The notes beneath the pieces are model-generated. The model had not been told where the DNA came from. It did not search any database and saw only the letters and a list, made by a program, of their open reading frames with translations. This document shows, in pieces, positions 23,522 to 36,400 of a stretch of 64,000 bases of DNA. Origin of the DNA: Strongylocentrotus purpuratus (Eukaryota; Echinodermata; Echinoidea; Camarodonta; Strongylocentrotidae). The stretch lies in the NCBI RefSeq assembly GCF_000002235.5, contig NW_022145615.1:34170594-34234593 (forward strand), given 5' to 3'. The stretch's first letter is position 1. Each line of letters begins with the position of its first letter. A program made the position numbers and the translations under genes.

Positions 23522-23560
<39 letters not shown>

Positions 23561-24425
23561 AGAGTGAGAGAAAGGGGGTGGGGGAGGGAGGGAGATAGAG
23601 AGCAAGAGAAAGAGAAACTAATGCGTGTGTCACAGATGAGGATTGTAATTCTTCAAAAAATATGCATGAAATTACTGTGACATATACACTGTACATGTAA
23701 CTATATATATAATTATATATATATTCAATTCATGATTATTTTGAAGTGTGCATTTTTTTTACTCATGCATTCACTCACAAAAAAAAATCTTGTTATGTAT
23801 TCTGTACATGGTATATTATAAAATCAGATACTGTTGTCTTTCTACAACAAACTACTGGCTGCTCTTCATGATTCTAATTCAACTTAATTAATGATCACTC
23901 TTAACTGTATCAGCAGCAGGAAGATTTTCAGCTGACCATTCAGAAGATACCGACCATGCCAACGGCACCTTACGCCTTCGCGATGCAGAGCAAAGGGTTT
24001 TCACAAGATGATACCATAGTGACAGACCCAGATAATGTATTTGATGTAATTATATTTTCTCTCTTCACAGGCACTTTTTCTTTTTGTATTCAAATCATTT
24101 AGCCAGCACAGCAGAAGGGTACTTCATGGTTTTAATTATGGTTTTAGTTATACAGCACTCGTGGACACGAATGCACTTTATAGTTTATAAATACATATAC
24201 AGATATCATTGCTATGGTGTTTCACTTAGTGTAACAAGCCTTTGTATATATCATAGCTGCATTAGTATTGTACTGGTAGTAAAAGATATTTAAAGTTCCA
24301 TTATCTTTTCCATTTTTGTTGTTGTTGTTTTTTAATACTTTGTATTTCAAGTATGCTATGAAATATTTTCTTATATGACTTCCAAATTATATGTAAAGAA
24401 AAGAAGGAGGAGGAGGAGGAGGAGG

Positions 24426-24468
<43 letters not shown>

Positions 24469-27400
24469 GTAGTGATGGTTCAGGAAGATAAGGTAGAAGA
24501 GGAATGAAACTAATTGTGCAATGCAAAGTAGGATATTTTAACCATTTGGTCATACTTGTACATTATAGGTATGGGCTATCTAAGTCTCACATTCTATATA
24601 ATTCATCTGCTCACCTCACCTCAAGTCCCATTCCATCTTACACTGTCACATCTCACTTCATACATGTATCACCATCGTGCAGTTGGTCAATTTATTGGTG
24701 CACCTTAGGTTAAAGAGATTTAAAATACCGGTATGATGATTTTTGGTAATTGCTACTTGTCACCCCTCATTGTCTATCATGTTCACGATATGAATGTATT
24801 TGGCAAATATGTTTGTTTGACTTAGCAGCACATAGTCCACAGATCAAGCTGTCTGATAATGTATTATGTCAATATTGTATGAATTAAAATTCACTCCAGT
24901 TGATTAATTATACATCTTTCTTTTTAAGTACAGATTTGAAATTAAATGCTTATTTTGATATAAAGCAAGTTTTTTTTAATACATGTAACTAATATCAATG
25001 AATTCATTAGAATAATTTTAAAATGCATCATGATTAACTAGAAAATGAAAAATTAATCAACTACATGTATCAATTATGAAGAACAAATATCTAAGCAGTG
25101 CAACACTTTATCTACATGTAGACATGTTTATGTGTCAAAGTCGAAAAACTGATGATAATTTTATCTGATCTTATAATGTATTTTATTTTTCTTAATCAAT
25201 TAAAAGATAAATCATTATGTGACCAAAAAAAAGGGGTATTGTATTGAGGTTTTGGAATCTTTTATTGATTTGATTGACATTTTAATAGACAACTCTGTAT
25301 ACTATTGTACATGTACACTGTCGCTCATAAAGTTGGAATATTTTTGTTTTACCCCAATTAATTGAATTATTTAAAAAATAATTTAAAAATAATAGATCTA
25401 GATAATGGTATACATTCTCAGATTTTATTGAATAATAATTTGACAATGTGTGTTTTGCGTGACTGTTAAAGCATGTGTATGCTACTATGCTTATCAACCA
25501 GAGGATTTTTTTATGTTGGGAACCGGGTTGAAATGCAATAAATTATTGAAAATTTATTGCATTTTCTTTTATTTTTTTTATTTATGGAAACTGCCCCCTA
25601 CCCTAGCCCCCGGTGCATACAGTCATGGTTCAGTGGCAAAGCAATGGCCTCGTAACTGTGAGGCCCCAGGACCAAAACCGTGTCGATGTGCTATATTAGT
25701 GCCCTTTTGTGGGGCATTAATCCTCATTACTGTCATTTATGACTTAAGGGTGTAGGTCCCCTAGTTGATAAGCATAGTAGCATACTCATGCTTTAACAGT
25801 CACGCAAAACACACATTGTCAAATTATTATTCAATAAAATTTGAGAATGTATACTATTATCTAGATCTATTATTTTTAAATCATTTTTAAAATAATTCCA
25901 TAAATTGGAGGTAAAAAAAAATATTCCAACTATATGAGCGACAGTGTATGTCTCATATATAACTTATCTCTCTGGCTTTACTCAAGATGTGTTATATTCA
26001 AACAATCTTTGTTTATCATTGTTCTTTCCTTTTTTCTCCTTGAAACGTTTACTATTTTCTGTTGTCTGATATCTGTGCTTTCACTCAAAGCCAGTTTCTC
26101 TCATTTGGATTTCACATTAAAAAAAACCTGCTTTTGCTTTTTCGCTTATATGCATACATGCACAATACCTTATTTCTCATAGAACTCAGAGTTCCGGTTG
26201 GGTCGAGACCCGGGCCAGAGCTATCGGTCTGCTTTCCAGCAGGATTACCCAGCCAGCCAGCATGCCTTACATAGCAGCAGACGCTCCAGCCAGCCTGTAT
26301 CAGCTGAATCCCAGCAAGACCATTCACTGTCAGCATCCTATGGAGGTATGTTATTTTAACCCTTTCAGGGAATATATTTTCACCTTTTTAAATTGGCAAC
26401 ATTGGTATTTTTAATTTCTTTTGATGATACGTTTTGTAAACATTTGAAATGGAACTGTATCTGATAAGTATTTATTTACTTTGTGTTGCAAAAAACAAAC
26501 AAATTCAAATACACAGTATGAGCTCATAATTATGTTGAATTCAAATAATTTAGCAGTGATAAATATTTTAGTTAGTGTTATTTTAGTTAATGTAACTCAT
26601 AAATGTAGGTAAAAAGTATTACATGTATACCCATATCTGTTTTCAGCACCATAAATCACTGCCTCCAAAGTTTATGTTGCTTATAGAAATGACTGAGACT
26701 GCTTTTCCCCATGTACATGTAGAGTACACTAGTGACTACCATAGTTCTACCATGAGATGGAAGGGCGTGAGAGGATAGATCACATAATTATTTAAATACA
26801 TTTTTAGTGAGGGGGGGGGGGAGGGAGGGTCACCGGAAACCGGTGTTTATGACATAAACTTCCAGAAGATTTAAGCTAGTACATAAATGAAAAATGTCTT
26901 TGACATCCTCATTTTCATAAACAAGAGTTGTACAGTTTTTTTTTTCATGGCTTACCTTTTGATATGCCTCATGTTGATAATCTGTTAAACTACAAAGAAT
27001 ACCTGCATAAAACTTTGCAAGTTTTTAATGAGGGCTATTTCATGGCAAGAAACTTTAGAATGATTAAAAGTTTTATTCTTCAATATTTAACCAAAGTCAA
27101 AAGCACAGTTCATTTTTCATTCCCTATTAATTAAGTACAATCTCAAATATGTATGTTATATGCTTGCACTAAGTAGTTTTAAATTACATGACTTTTAAAC
27201 TTTTTACCTTCAGTGATAAGATTTAAAGATGGCTAGTGTACTGTATACTTGCAAGATAGAAATAATATTGCACTGCCAACTCTGTCTGACCCCCCCCCCC
27301 TTTCCCCTCCACCTCCATTAGGTCACTCCGACTCCCGCACCCCTCGTCACAGGCAGGTACACCACCCTGCCACTGCTTTCGCCACCCAGCTGACAGACCT

Positions 27401-30400
27401 AGACCCCACCAACTACCACCAGCCTGCCCCGCCCAGGGGGGATGATATGCCCTCCGTCTACACCCAGTCCCACTCTCACTCGCACCCCTCCCACTCTCAC
27501 GGAGCCACACGGCAGATCCAGAGCGCCGGGTCGGTCCAGTCGCGCCAGGTCAAGCCTACGTCGTATGTCCCAGGTAATTATTCTGTTTTACATACAAGGG
27601 ATCGTTATTTCTTTTGGTATATGGAGCAATCACATGACACCTTCACTTGTAATGCCTGGGCCCTGTCTTGTGAACAGTTGTAATTGATTCCAATTGATTA
27701 GAATTTGATAACAAATGCAACTCTGCACTAGAGAGTTTGGAGTTTGTACATTTGTGATTGAATTCCAGGGGGGGGGGGGGAGGGGCATTTCACAAAACTT
27801 GTCATCAGTGACAAATGACAGTTTTTGTTATAAGCTACTGAAATCCTTGCTTCTGATTGGTTAGTAGCAGATTTGTCACTGATTTTTGTCATTTGTCATT
27901 CAAAAAAGCTTTGTGAAACGGGCCCCTGGACAATCACAGCTCTTCATAAGACAGGGTTCTAATTTGATTTCATCCAGTTATGTTCACTTTTTGTCACTAT
28001 AAGCGACAAAATCACAATTGTTCACCCCCACATTGATCTTGATTTCCCTGTCGTAGTTTTTGATGCAATATTATATGCAGTTAGTGTCACATGCAGGGCA
28101 CCTATCTGGGACTTCCCCCACTCCCTACCCTCAAGCACTCACTTTACACTTGAAATATTGAAATATCACTTACGGTACCTACACATATTTGCTATCACTG
28201 CAAATTTGGTGTCATATACTCACATAAAAGTATATTCCTTGCATATTGTTAATAATTCTATTTATTTTGATTCAAGAATTATACATGCAGGTATCAGTTC
28301 TGTGAAGAATACATACCGGTACCAGGTATATAATATCTCAGGCATACTGACTATTTGACTTTACGTTGACTCTAAACCAACCGATTCTTGGCCATTCATG
28401 GTAGTGGCATTTATTGTGCGGTCTGATGTGGGTCTCGTCGGTGTGACTGAGGTATAACTTTGGAAGGGCCATTGGAGGATCAGAAAAGAATTAAATAACC
28501 ATAAAGGCTTAAGAAGGTATTACTTTCCAATGCATATATGAAAACATTTAGAACTGTATGCAGCACACAAAACAAAACATATTCCAATTTTTCAGGAGTA
28601 AAAACTAATTTTCATCCAATCCTTACACTTTCCCAACTTAGCCTTATATTGGTAAAAAGTCATTGTACCTTTGATGAGTTTTTTTTTAAATATATTTTTT
28701 ATTTTTCAAGTTAAGAACATCTTTATCTTTATTACATATCATTATGTCTGTAACACTGATATCCCTTATGTGTAATGGGACAGATTACTATGTGTATTCT
28801 TCTTTTCATTTCAAATACAAAGAGAACATGTACTATTCCATAAGTAAGTACACTAAGTAAATATAACTTTCAGAGCCTTAAAATAACCCTTTATTTCTCC
28901 CTCCCTTCAACACAAGAGCTTCAAACTAATGTAGATTACTTGAAACTATGTTCACCTGATTGTACTATGGCTTTTTAAAGATTCGGGCAAACTTACTCTT
29001 GCTAAATGTGAAATAATATTTCACAACATAACTGTTTCCCAAGGGCTTAGAGGATAAAGTCTCTAACCAATCTCTATGCAAAATTTCTCTCTTTTGTGAA
29101 CAAAACTTGGATTGATTGGATGCTTAACATACTGTAGTTTATTAGAATTAGAAGGCTTAGAAAGGAACTAAAAATTCTTGCTATCAAATTCAAACATTTT
29201 TTCCTTCACAGTGTTTTCAAAAAGTAGTGTATGCAAGGGCTAAATATACTTGTTTAGAAGTCATAGTTTGTGTGGTTAGATTTAATTAATTGAAAGCATG
29301 AGCGGCTAATAACAAACAAACATTTAAAATATGCTGACCATTTCATGATTTGAGTGTGCATTTTCCAGCTAACTTCTGAAGAACTAATAACTTTTAGAAA
29401 TGTCTAGAAGATACCTACAAATTTCCATCAATATTCCTGTCTCAAGAAAACTTAATTGGAGGTGAAATTATCTAAATTCCTTTAAGTAATACCAAAGTGT
29501 GAAGACTGGCAATTATATGTGTGTATTTGACAGGGATTTATTAGAGCTATAGTCTTAGCAAGTGTTGATTTAATTATTACAAATAAATATTTATTTAAAG
29601 AAAAAACAAACAAACCGATAAATAACATCACTGTTGCACCCTTTGATTTAAAACATTACCGTAGATATCATCTTTTTATCTGTCAAAAATAATAAGTTTT
29701 TTGAAGTTCAATGTGTACTTTATCACAATCAAATTACTTTTGATATCTCATGGATGTGATATACATGTACTTAGGATCTTCATATGAAACTATAACTATT
29801 CTCTTCAAATCTAGAGGGTTTGCATGTACCAGTTGTGGACTTACTTCATATTAGAGACCTCTGTAAGTTCTCTCACATGCATTCAAATTGTGAATGTCCA
29901 AATTTACATGTTGCTGCTTTTGTCCTCAGTGTTAAAAATCTTCGTAATCCATGAGTATTGTCAGCTTTATCTGTATTTTTGTCAAAGGTACATCAAGCAT
30001 GTCTTTTGTTAGTTCTACATTTAAGTATGAAAACTTTTGAAATTTGATTGGGATTATGAAGCTTGTAAGGTTTGTTCACATGTGCCGTACTAAACCATGG
30101 CTGCCATTATGGCACTCTAGCATTTCAAGGCATTAATTCCTGCCAGGCATCCATTTACCTCACCTGGGTCGAGTGTGCAAGTGTAGATTAATGTCTTCCC
30201 AAAGGACATTAGTCCCGCAGCGGGAATTTAACCGCGGACCTTGTGATCCACAGTCCGGCAACATATCCACTCGACCACGACATCTCTATGGGTATTGCAT
30301 TTCAAATTTGTATATTATCTAAAAACACACATTGATGTGAGCATGTGTATGATCTTTTTTTTTTTTGATCTACTTTTTCATCCACAATTTTCATTCAATT

Positions 30401-33400
30401 AGTAAACAAAAAACTTCCATGATAAACCTGGGCATATGTGAACAACCCTATTGTTTTCTTTTTTTGTTGAAAATTTACTTTGTGCATCCCAAATTAGAAA
30501 TGGTGACTTTGAATTAATTTTGAAAGGGTACTAAAAACAACCAAATGTTACTGAGAGGTATAAAGAATGGAATTTTTGATGGTATAAGGATAACTGTTTA
30601 AAACGTGGTCCAGTGGCCATGGTAAGGGTATTTTTTGCACCTTCTTCATGAACTTCTTTGGGGAATCTAAATGTTTACTCTTGGTTCTATTAAAGCTAGG
30701 CTAACCTATGGGTTGGTACAGTGTATCAGTACATGTACATCTTGAACTGTTTTATCACATTTTCATGACGTGTTTGTCTGTTGCACATTCCTTCTTTTGT
30801 TGTTGCTTTCATTGGTGATTGCTTCAGATGAGAGTCCAGATGAACATGAACCATCTTCAGGTAGTGTATGCATTTCAGCACCATGATTCACATTATGATT
30901 AATTGTGCAATGTGTGTTACAAGATGACGCTTTAACAATGGCCAGCCTCACCTCACATGATGATAATGATGACGATAATGCAATTTACTGGTCAATCATG
31001 CTTATTTTTGAAAATGTAAACTATTACATGTATTTGCCATTCAATGGTGAATTAAAATCACTCATTTTTTCTGGATGAAGTAATACTTTGCTGACCAATT
31101 ATGTGACTAGTATAGATGCCATTTATAGTTGAAATGACATCCTGTAAATGTAAAACTAGAAACATGTGCTCCCATGGAATATTCATGAATTCTGCCTTTA
31201 ATTTAAATTCACAAAAGAGAAGAAGATAATCACACTGAGAACAAAATAACAGTTTAATTTTTGCAGCTTGGCAAAGTTTTTTGCCATGGATATTGCTCTC
31301 AATTACATATTTTTAAAAGCTTCATGTCATGAAAGTGTCTGGTGTTACAGTATACATATATTTTTTTAAACAAATGATCACCTGTTTTTCAGTGTTGAAG
31401 CACCTCTAATAATGAATACACTTATTTGTCATATATTTTTATATTTCACATGATGTGATTTGCGTAGCATGCACAGACCTTAGATGTTGCCTTTGTTGTG
31501 TCATTTTGACTTATGATCTGTCATATGAATTAGTATAGGTAATGCATAGTATTGGCTAAAGTCAGAAGAAATGATAATATATACTGTGTGAACTCCGCAT
31601 GTTCCCACAATGGATTTTGGGAAGCCAACCTATCCAAAGGACACATTTTTTTTCTTCTTCAACGATTTCCATGTCCTTAGCCAATACTGTGTATTACATT
31701 GTACATCTGTACCTTAAATAATGTGTCTCTATTTATGTGTATCATTTTGATTTGCTAGATAAATCTTAGAAATATAATTTCCATAATTACATACTGTACA
31801 GAAGTAATTGTTTTGCTGTCGTGCATTGTCAAAACTTTACATTTTAAGGAAACCTAATGAACATATAGTGGTTTGTAAGTTCGAAAAGGGGAACATTACA
31901 AACAATAAAGCAACAAAAAAGATTATGTAGAAAAAATTATTGCTAGTTATTACAATCTTTTGATTTTCTTTGTCTAGGCATCACCTAGATATTGAGAGTA
32001 GAATTTGATTTCTCTGTAGAATTAGATCGATGCAGTAAAGAAATTTTGATTTCTTTTGCGCAGCATATGAGTGTGTAGCATGTTTGAACGTGTAGATGCA
32101 CACTGTTACCAGAGTGCCCGACAATGTTTGTGTTCTATATCACTACTATTGCAAACAACACTTCTTCAACAAGCACAATTTGTGGGCAGGATTTGAAGTA
32201 AACGTCAATTCCTTTTTTAGATGTAGAATCAGTTTTGTATTTTAGATGCCATGATGCAGTAAATATTTTCTCCCTGATGCCTCCCTCTCTCTTGAAAAGA
32301 AAGAACAAATGTCATACTTCAAAAATAAAGGAGCTCTTCATCACAAACAATTCCCTTCACGTTTGAATATATCACTTGCCACTTCCTGCTCTTCAATATC
32401 ATTTGATGATGAAAATACACCCGGTTGCTTTCTTCTTTTGCCCGTTAAGTCCATTGCTCAAGAATTTTCAAATTTGACTTAGATTGCACAAAAGTACAAT
32501 AGATGTGTGTGATCTATGCTCTTCGATCTGGAAGTTACACAAGACACTGCACATTTTTCTTCAGTTTGGATATTTAAAAAAAAACAACATACAAACATGA
32601 TCATTGCGTTTTTGCATGCACTTCTTGCCAATTTGCCTTTGACGTCTGACCTCTGACCTGACCTGTTGCTGCATCTCCACATTACAGACTTGGGTTCTCC
32701 AACACAGCCTACATGTGCTTTCCGCACTTTCAACTCAGGTACTGGTAACAGTCAACTCTATCTGTATGTATCTATCCTTCGCTTGCATGTGCAGTCATAT
32801 TTTAAACATGATATACAGATATCTTAGAAGGTTTATACTCAGGGTGCTACAGAAATATAAAAGGATCATATGAGTAGGTCTAATTGCATACTTCATTTTG
32901 TTGGAATAGTGGAACTTATATCTAAGTTAGAATCGTATAGAAATCCTTGTTTTTAAATCTCTAATTTTGTTTTATTTCCCTTTTTTTCGGGGGGGGGGGG
33001 GGGGGTAGGGGGTGGGGGCACAGAAAACTAAACGTCAAATGGTTGGCAGAGAGCCAAATGATTCTTACTCTAATAAAACAAAAAAGGATGGTATGCCTTT
33101 TGGGCTCTCAAAGATATTGAACTAAAAATTAAAAAGTATTTTGCAAATAACGGACCCTAAGCTATCCAAAATGTCTAAGTGTCTGATGCATTAAGATACC
33201 CTGTAGCACCCTAACCTAACCTTCCCATCTATTATTATTATTTCTAATCCTCGATGCATGTAGTACTGTGCTGTATGAATTCATTGCATTTTCATTTGCC
33301 TGCTTTGAGAGACATTGTATCCCATATTGCATAAATTAGTTTGCATTCAGTGAAAAGTTTTTTGATTTTCGGCTGATGTGAAATCATACATGTATTGATT

Positions 33401-36400
33401 GTTTTGTGATCTTTTAACAAATCTCAATACATGTATAAAATATGTATAATAGTAATACCTTGTTATGTTTATCTGATTGGAAGAAAAACAATTAACTATG
33501 TCATACAGACAAAAATGAAACTTTATCGATGCATTATAAAAGAATGGAATCTTCCATACCACATCACATTATGATTGCAAGCTACAGACTCTTCTCCCTC
33601 AAAGAGAAAAAGAAACGAAAGTCTAAAAACTTCCTCACTGAATACCAGGATGCAGTCTTCCCATACTGGCTCACATTGGATGCAAACACATACTGTCTCT
33701 ATATTTAGATTGATAGAATACTGCTTGTCCAGATACCATGATATACCACCTCATAACGATCAGCATTATAGCAGAGACATAATAATGCTTGATATTCACT
33801 TCAATTGCATGGTATCATAGCATGTTTACTTCATACTTGTATACCAGTATAGCCAAATTTGTATAGACATGTGACTTTTGAATTTCATTTTATTTCACTT
33901 GCATTTCCTTCTTCCAATTTTTTTTTTTTACTGGTTTGGCATCTTGGCATGTACCATACAATGTGATTCTCTTAGGGCGCGTTCATGCTTGATTTTGAAG
34001 GCAGAATGAGCGATTTGTAACGCTCATCGTAAACGCTCATCGTAATCGCAGTTCCACGGTGCACTGTTCATGCTCACTTCTCCAGGTAATTCTCCTTGGG
34101 TGGCCTTCAGCTGGATTCGCAAACCTGTGTGCGCATGCTACGTAGACCCACTAGAGGTCAGTGCGTTGACCCCATTTAAACGCGTTTACAAATTGTAAAC
34201 GCATCTTTTTGTGAGTTTACGATCGGCGATCATGATTGCCGTTTTTTGGTGATTCTACAAAAGTGAGCATGAACGCAATCGTGTTTTAAACTAAACGCGT
34301 AACAGATGCCTGACTCTGGCCGTCAAAATCAAGCATGAACGCGCCCTTACAAATGCATGATGAAATTCAAACTCTCTCTCTCTTTCTCTCTCTGTCTCTC
34401 TCTGTCTCTCTCTGTCTCTCTCTGTCTCTCTCTGTCTCTCTCTGTCTCTCTCTGTCTCTCTCTCTGTCTGTCTCTCTGTCTCTCTCTCTGTCTCTCTCTC
34501 TCTCTTCTTTTGCTAATTTCTTCCATCTCTGTCTCCATATCCATCATTTCCACCTCTTGTTATGCCCAGTCATTTGGTCGATGTACTCAGTCAGCACTGA
34601 ATAAAAAAAAACCCAAATATAATACCAATCAATCAATCACTAAAAGCACATGCATTGTTAAGGTGTCCAATTTTCTGGTGTAGTTTGAAAAATGTCTACT
34701 GCATTTATGTATCAATGGCATGAGCGCTTAACCCTTTCATTATTACTAGGATAGCAAACAATTAAATCCTATATTAACTTTCAAGAGTCTATTTCAGAAT
34801 CTCAGATCTTTGGTTCATTTTTAATATCTTCTATTGGAATATTATTCAGAATGTATATACCTACATCATACATGTACAATATATATTTATCCTTCAGAAC
34901 ATTTTAGCAAATAGCAGGTGTTTTTTTAATAAATAATTCAAACGTACATATTTAACCATGTAGTCTTGGGTGGGACTTGCTAGCTGCCAATTACATGGAA
35001 GGGGTTGAATTAGTTCATTCAATAAGATTACATGACATTGTTTGCATGTGTAGATTCCATTTGTATAATGTATTTTATATCCTACTGTATGTGTATCATT
35101 TATTTACTATTGTAAAGTATGTAATGCATGTTTGTACATTATTTCTCATGACTTTATGTAATTGTTCAGCCATATAATGTTTTCTATCTTATAGTTTACA
35201 CATGTGATACAATACTTTACAGTCATTATACTTACATGTATGTTATTGATATGTAATTTGATTCGCGATTTACAATGATTGAAGATGTTCTATATTTATT
35301 GTGGTCATTGGTAATGGTAAGTATACAGGATAAATATACATGGATCTGTTTTCATTTGATGGTGTAGGGGCTTCATGATCCTATAGTATTTTTGCTGTGA
35401 ATCTATAAAGTTGAATACTCAAAATTATATGGTGTCGGGCAGTTCTAACTCCCAAAGGTTGATGTGTTTATTTATTAATTTTACAAATTTAAGTTACCTG
35501 GATATCTATTGATACATTTGACAAATATTTGCTTCTTCTTCTGATTAACTTCTCTTTTTAAAATGTACAAAAATGTATATAGTAAATCAATGATTATGAA
35601 TATCCTCCAAACAATTTCATATCAAATTTTTAATAATAAATCATATTTTAATAGATTTTATAGCTCTCTAAATTCACCAAGATATATCCATGAGATAATA
35701 ATTGGTTATAAAAGGAAAATATAACATGATAATGACAATATATCACCTACCCAATGAAAAGTGTATGTTTGAAACTGAAAATACAAAGAAATGTTTTATT
35801 GTTATGTAAAGTAAAGAGAAAGAAAGTGCCTCTATGACGTATACTTGTTTATAAAGAATGACATCAAATCTAACACATAGTCTTAACAGAATAGTCTTAA
35901 TAGAGCAACCATGAAGAGAGAGTATTCTTGTAGTCGGTACGTGCATGTACATAAATTATGCCTACAGTCTTTACAGATATATATATACATGTATGTAGTA
36001 TGTATCTACACTGCATTGTATGTGTTCATCATATATTATTAACAAATTAATCTATGCTTTGAGTCCATGTGAAGCTCAAATAATCATGTTGTATGTTAAA
36101 CCATTGCCTTATTTGTAGGTGACCGAGTGTTGTTCACTGAATCCCCCTCCCTACCTGGTGTGCCTGTGGTCTACAGAACTCAAGAAGAGAAGAGCCTGAA
36201 CCCTGATAGACTCAACCTAGACAGGTTAGTGAAAACGTGTGTGGGTGTGGGTGTGTGTGTGTGAGGGTTAAGTTAGAGAGTTGATAGGGTGGTCTCACTG
36301 AACCCCCCTTACTACCTGGTGTGCCTGTGGTCTACAGAACTCAAGAAGAGAAGAGTCTGAACCCTGATAGACTCAACCTAGACAGGTCAGTGTTCATATT

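Larger units (their letters stand above)
17037..23919 (+). other. LRRC49 intron 2 (content summary)
   Basis: 6.9 kb intron holding the palindrome/minisatellite, two hAT-like MITEs, a poly-G tract (about 21248-21270), a poly-C tract (about 21730-21743) and a (GA)n tract (about 23434-23616). I see nothing else recognisable in 20511-23430; its short open frames have no motif or coding pattern. Confidence 0.7.

Noticed and set aside
31545..31690. Small inverted repeat (AGTATTGGCTAA / TTAGCCAATACT)
   Set aside because: Arms of about 13 bp without a target duplication; too weak to call an element.
33588..33620. Possible extra LRRC49 exon (phase 1, 33 nt, coding DSSPSKRKRNE)
   Set aside because: Phase fits and a ctacag acceptor is present, but the donor would be the weak gtctaa and the upstream DNA lacks a pyrimidine tract. 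Not listed without transcript support.
36283..36385. Functional alternative exon 8b of LRRC49
   Set aside because: Donor and frame are intact, but no acceptor with a pyrimidine tract exists and in-phase AGs lead to a stop.
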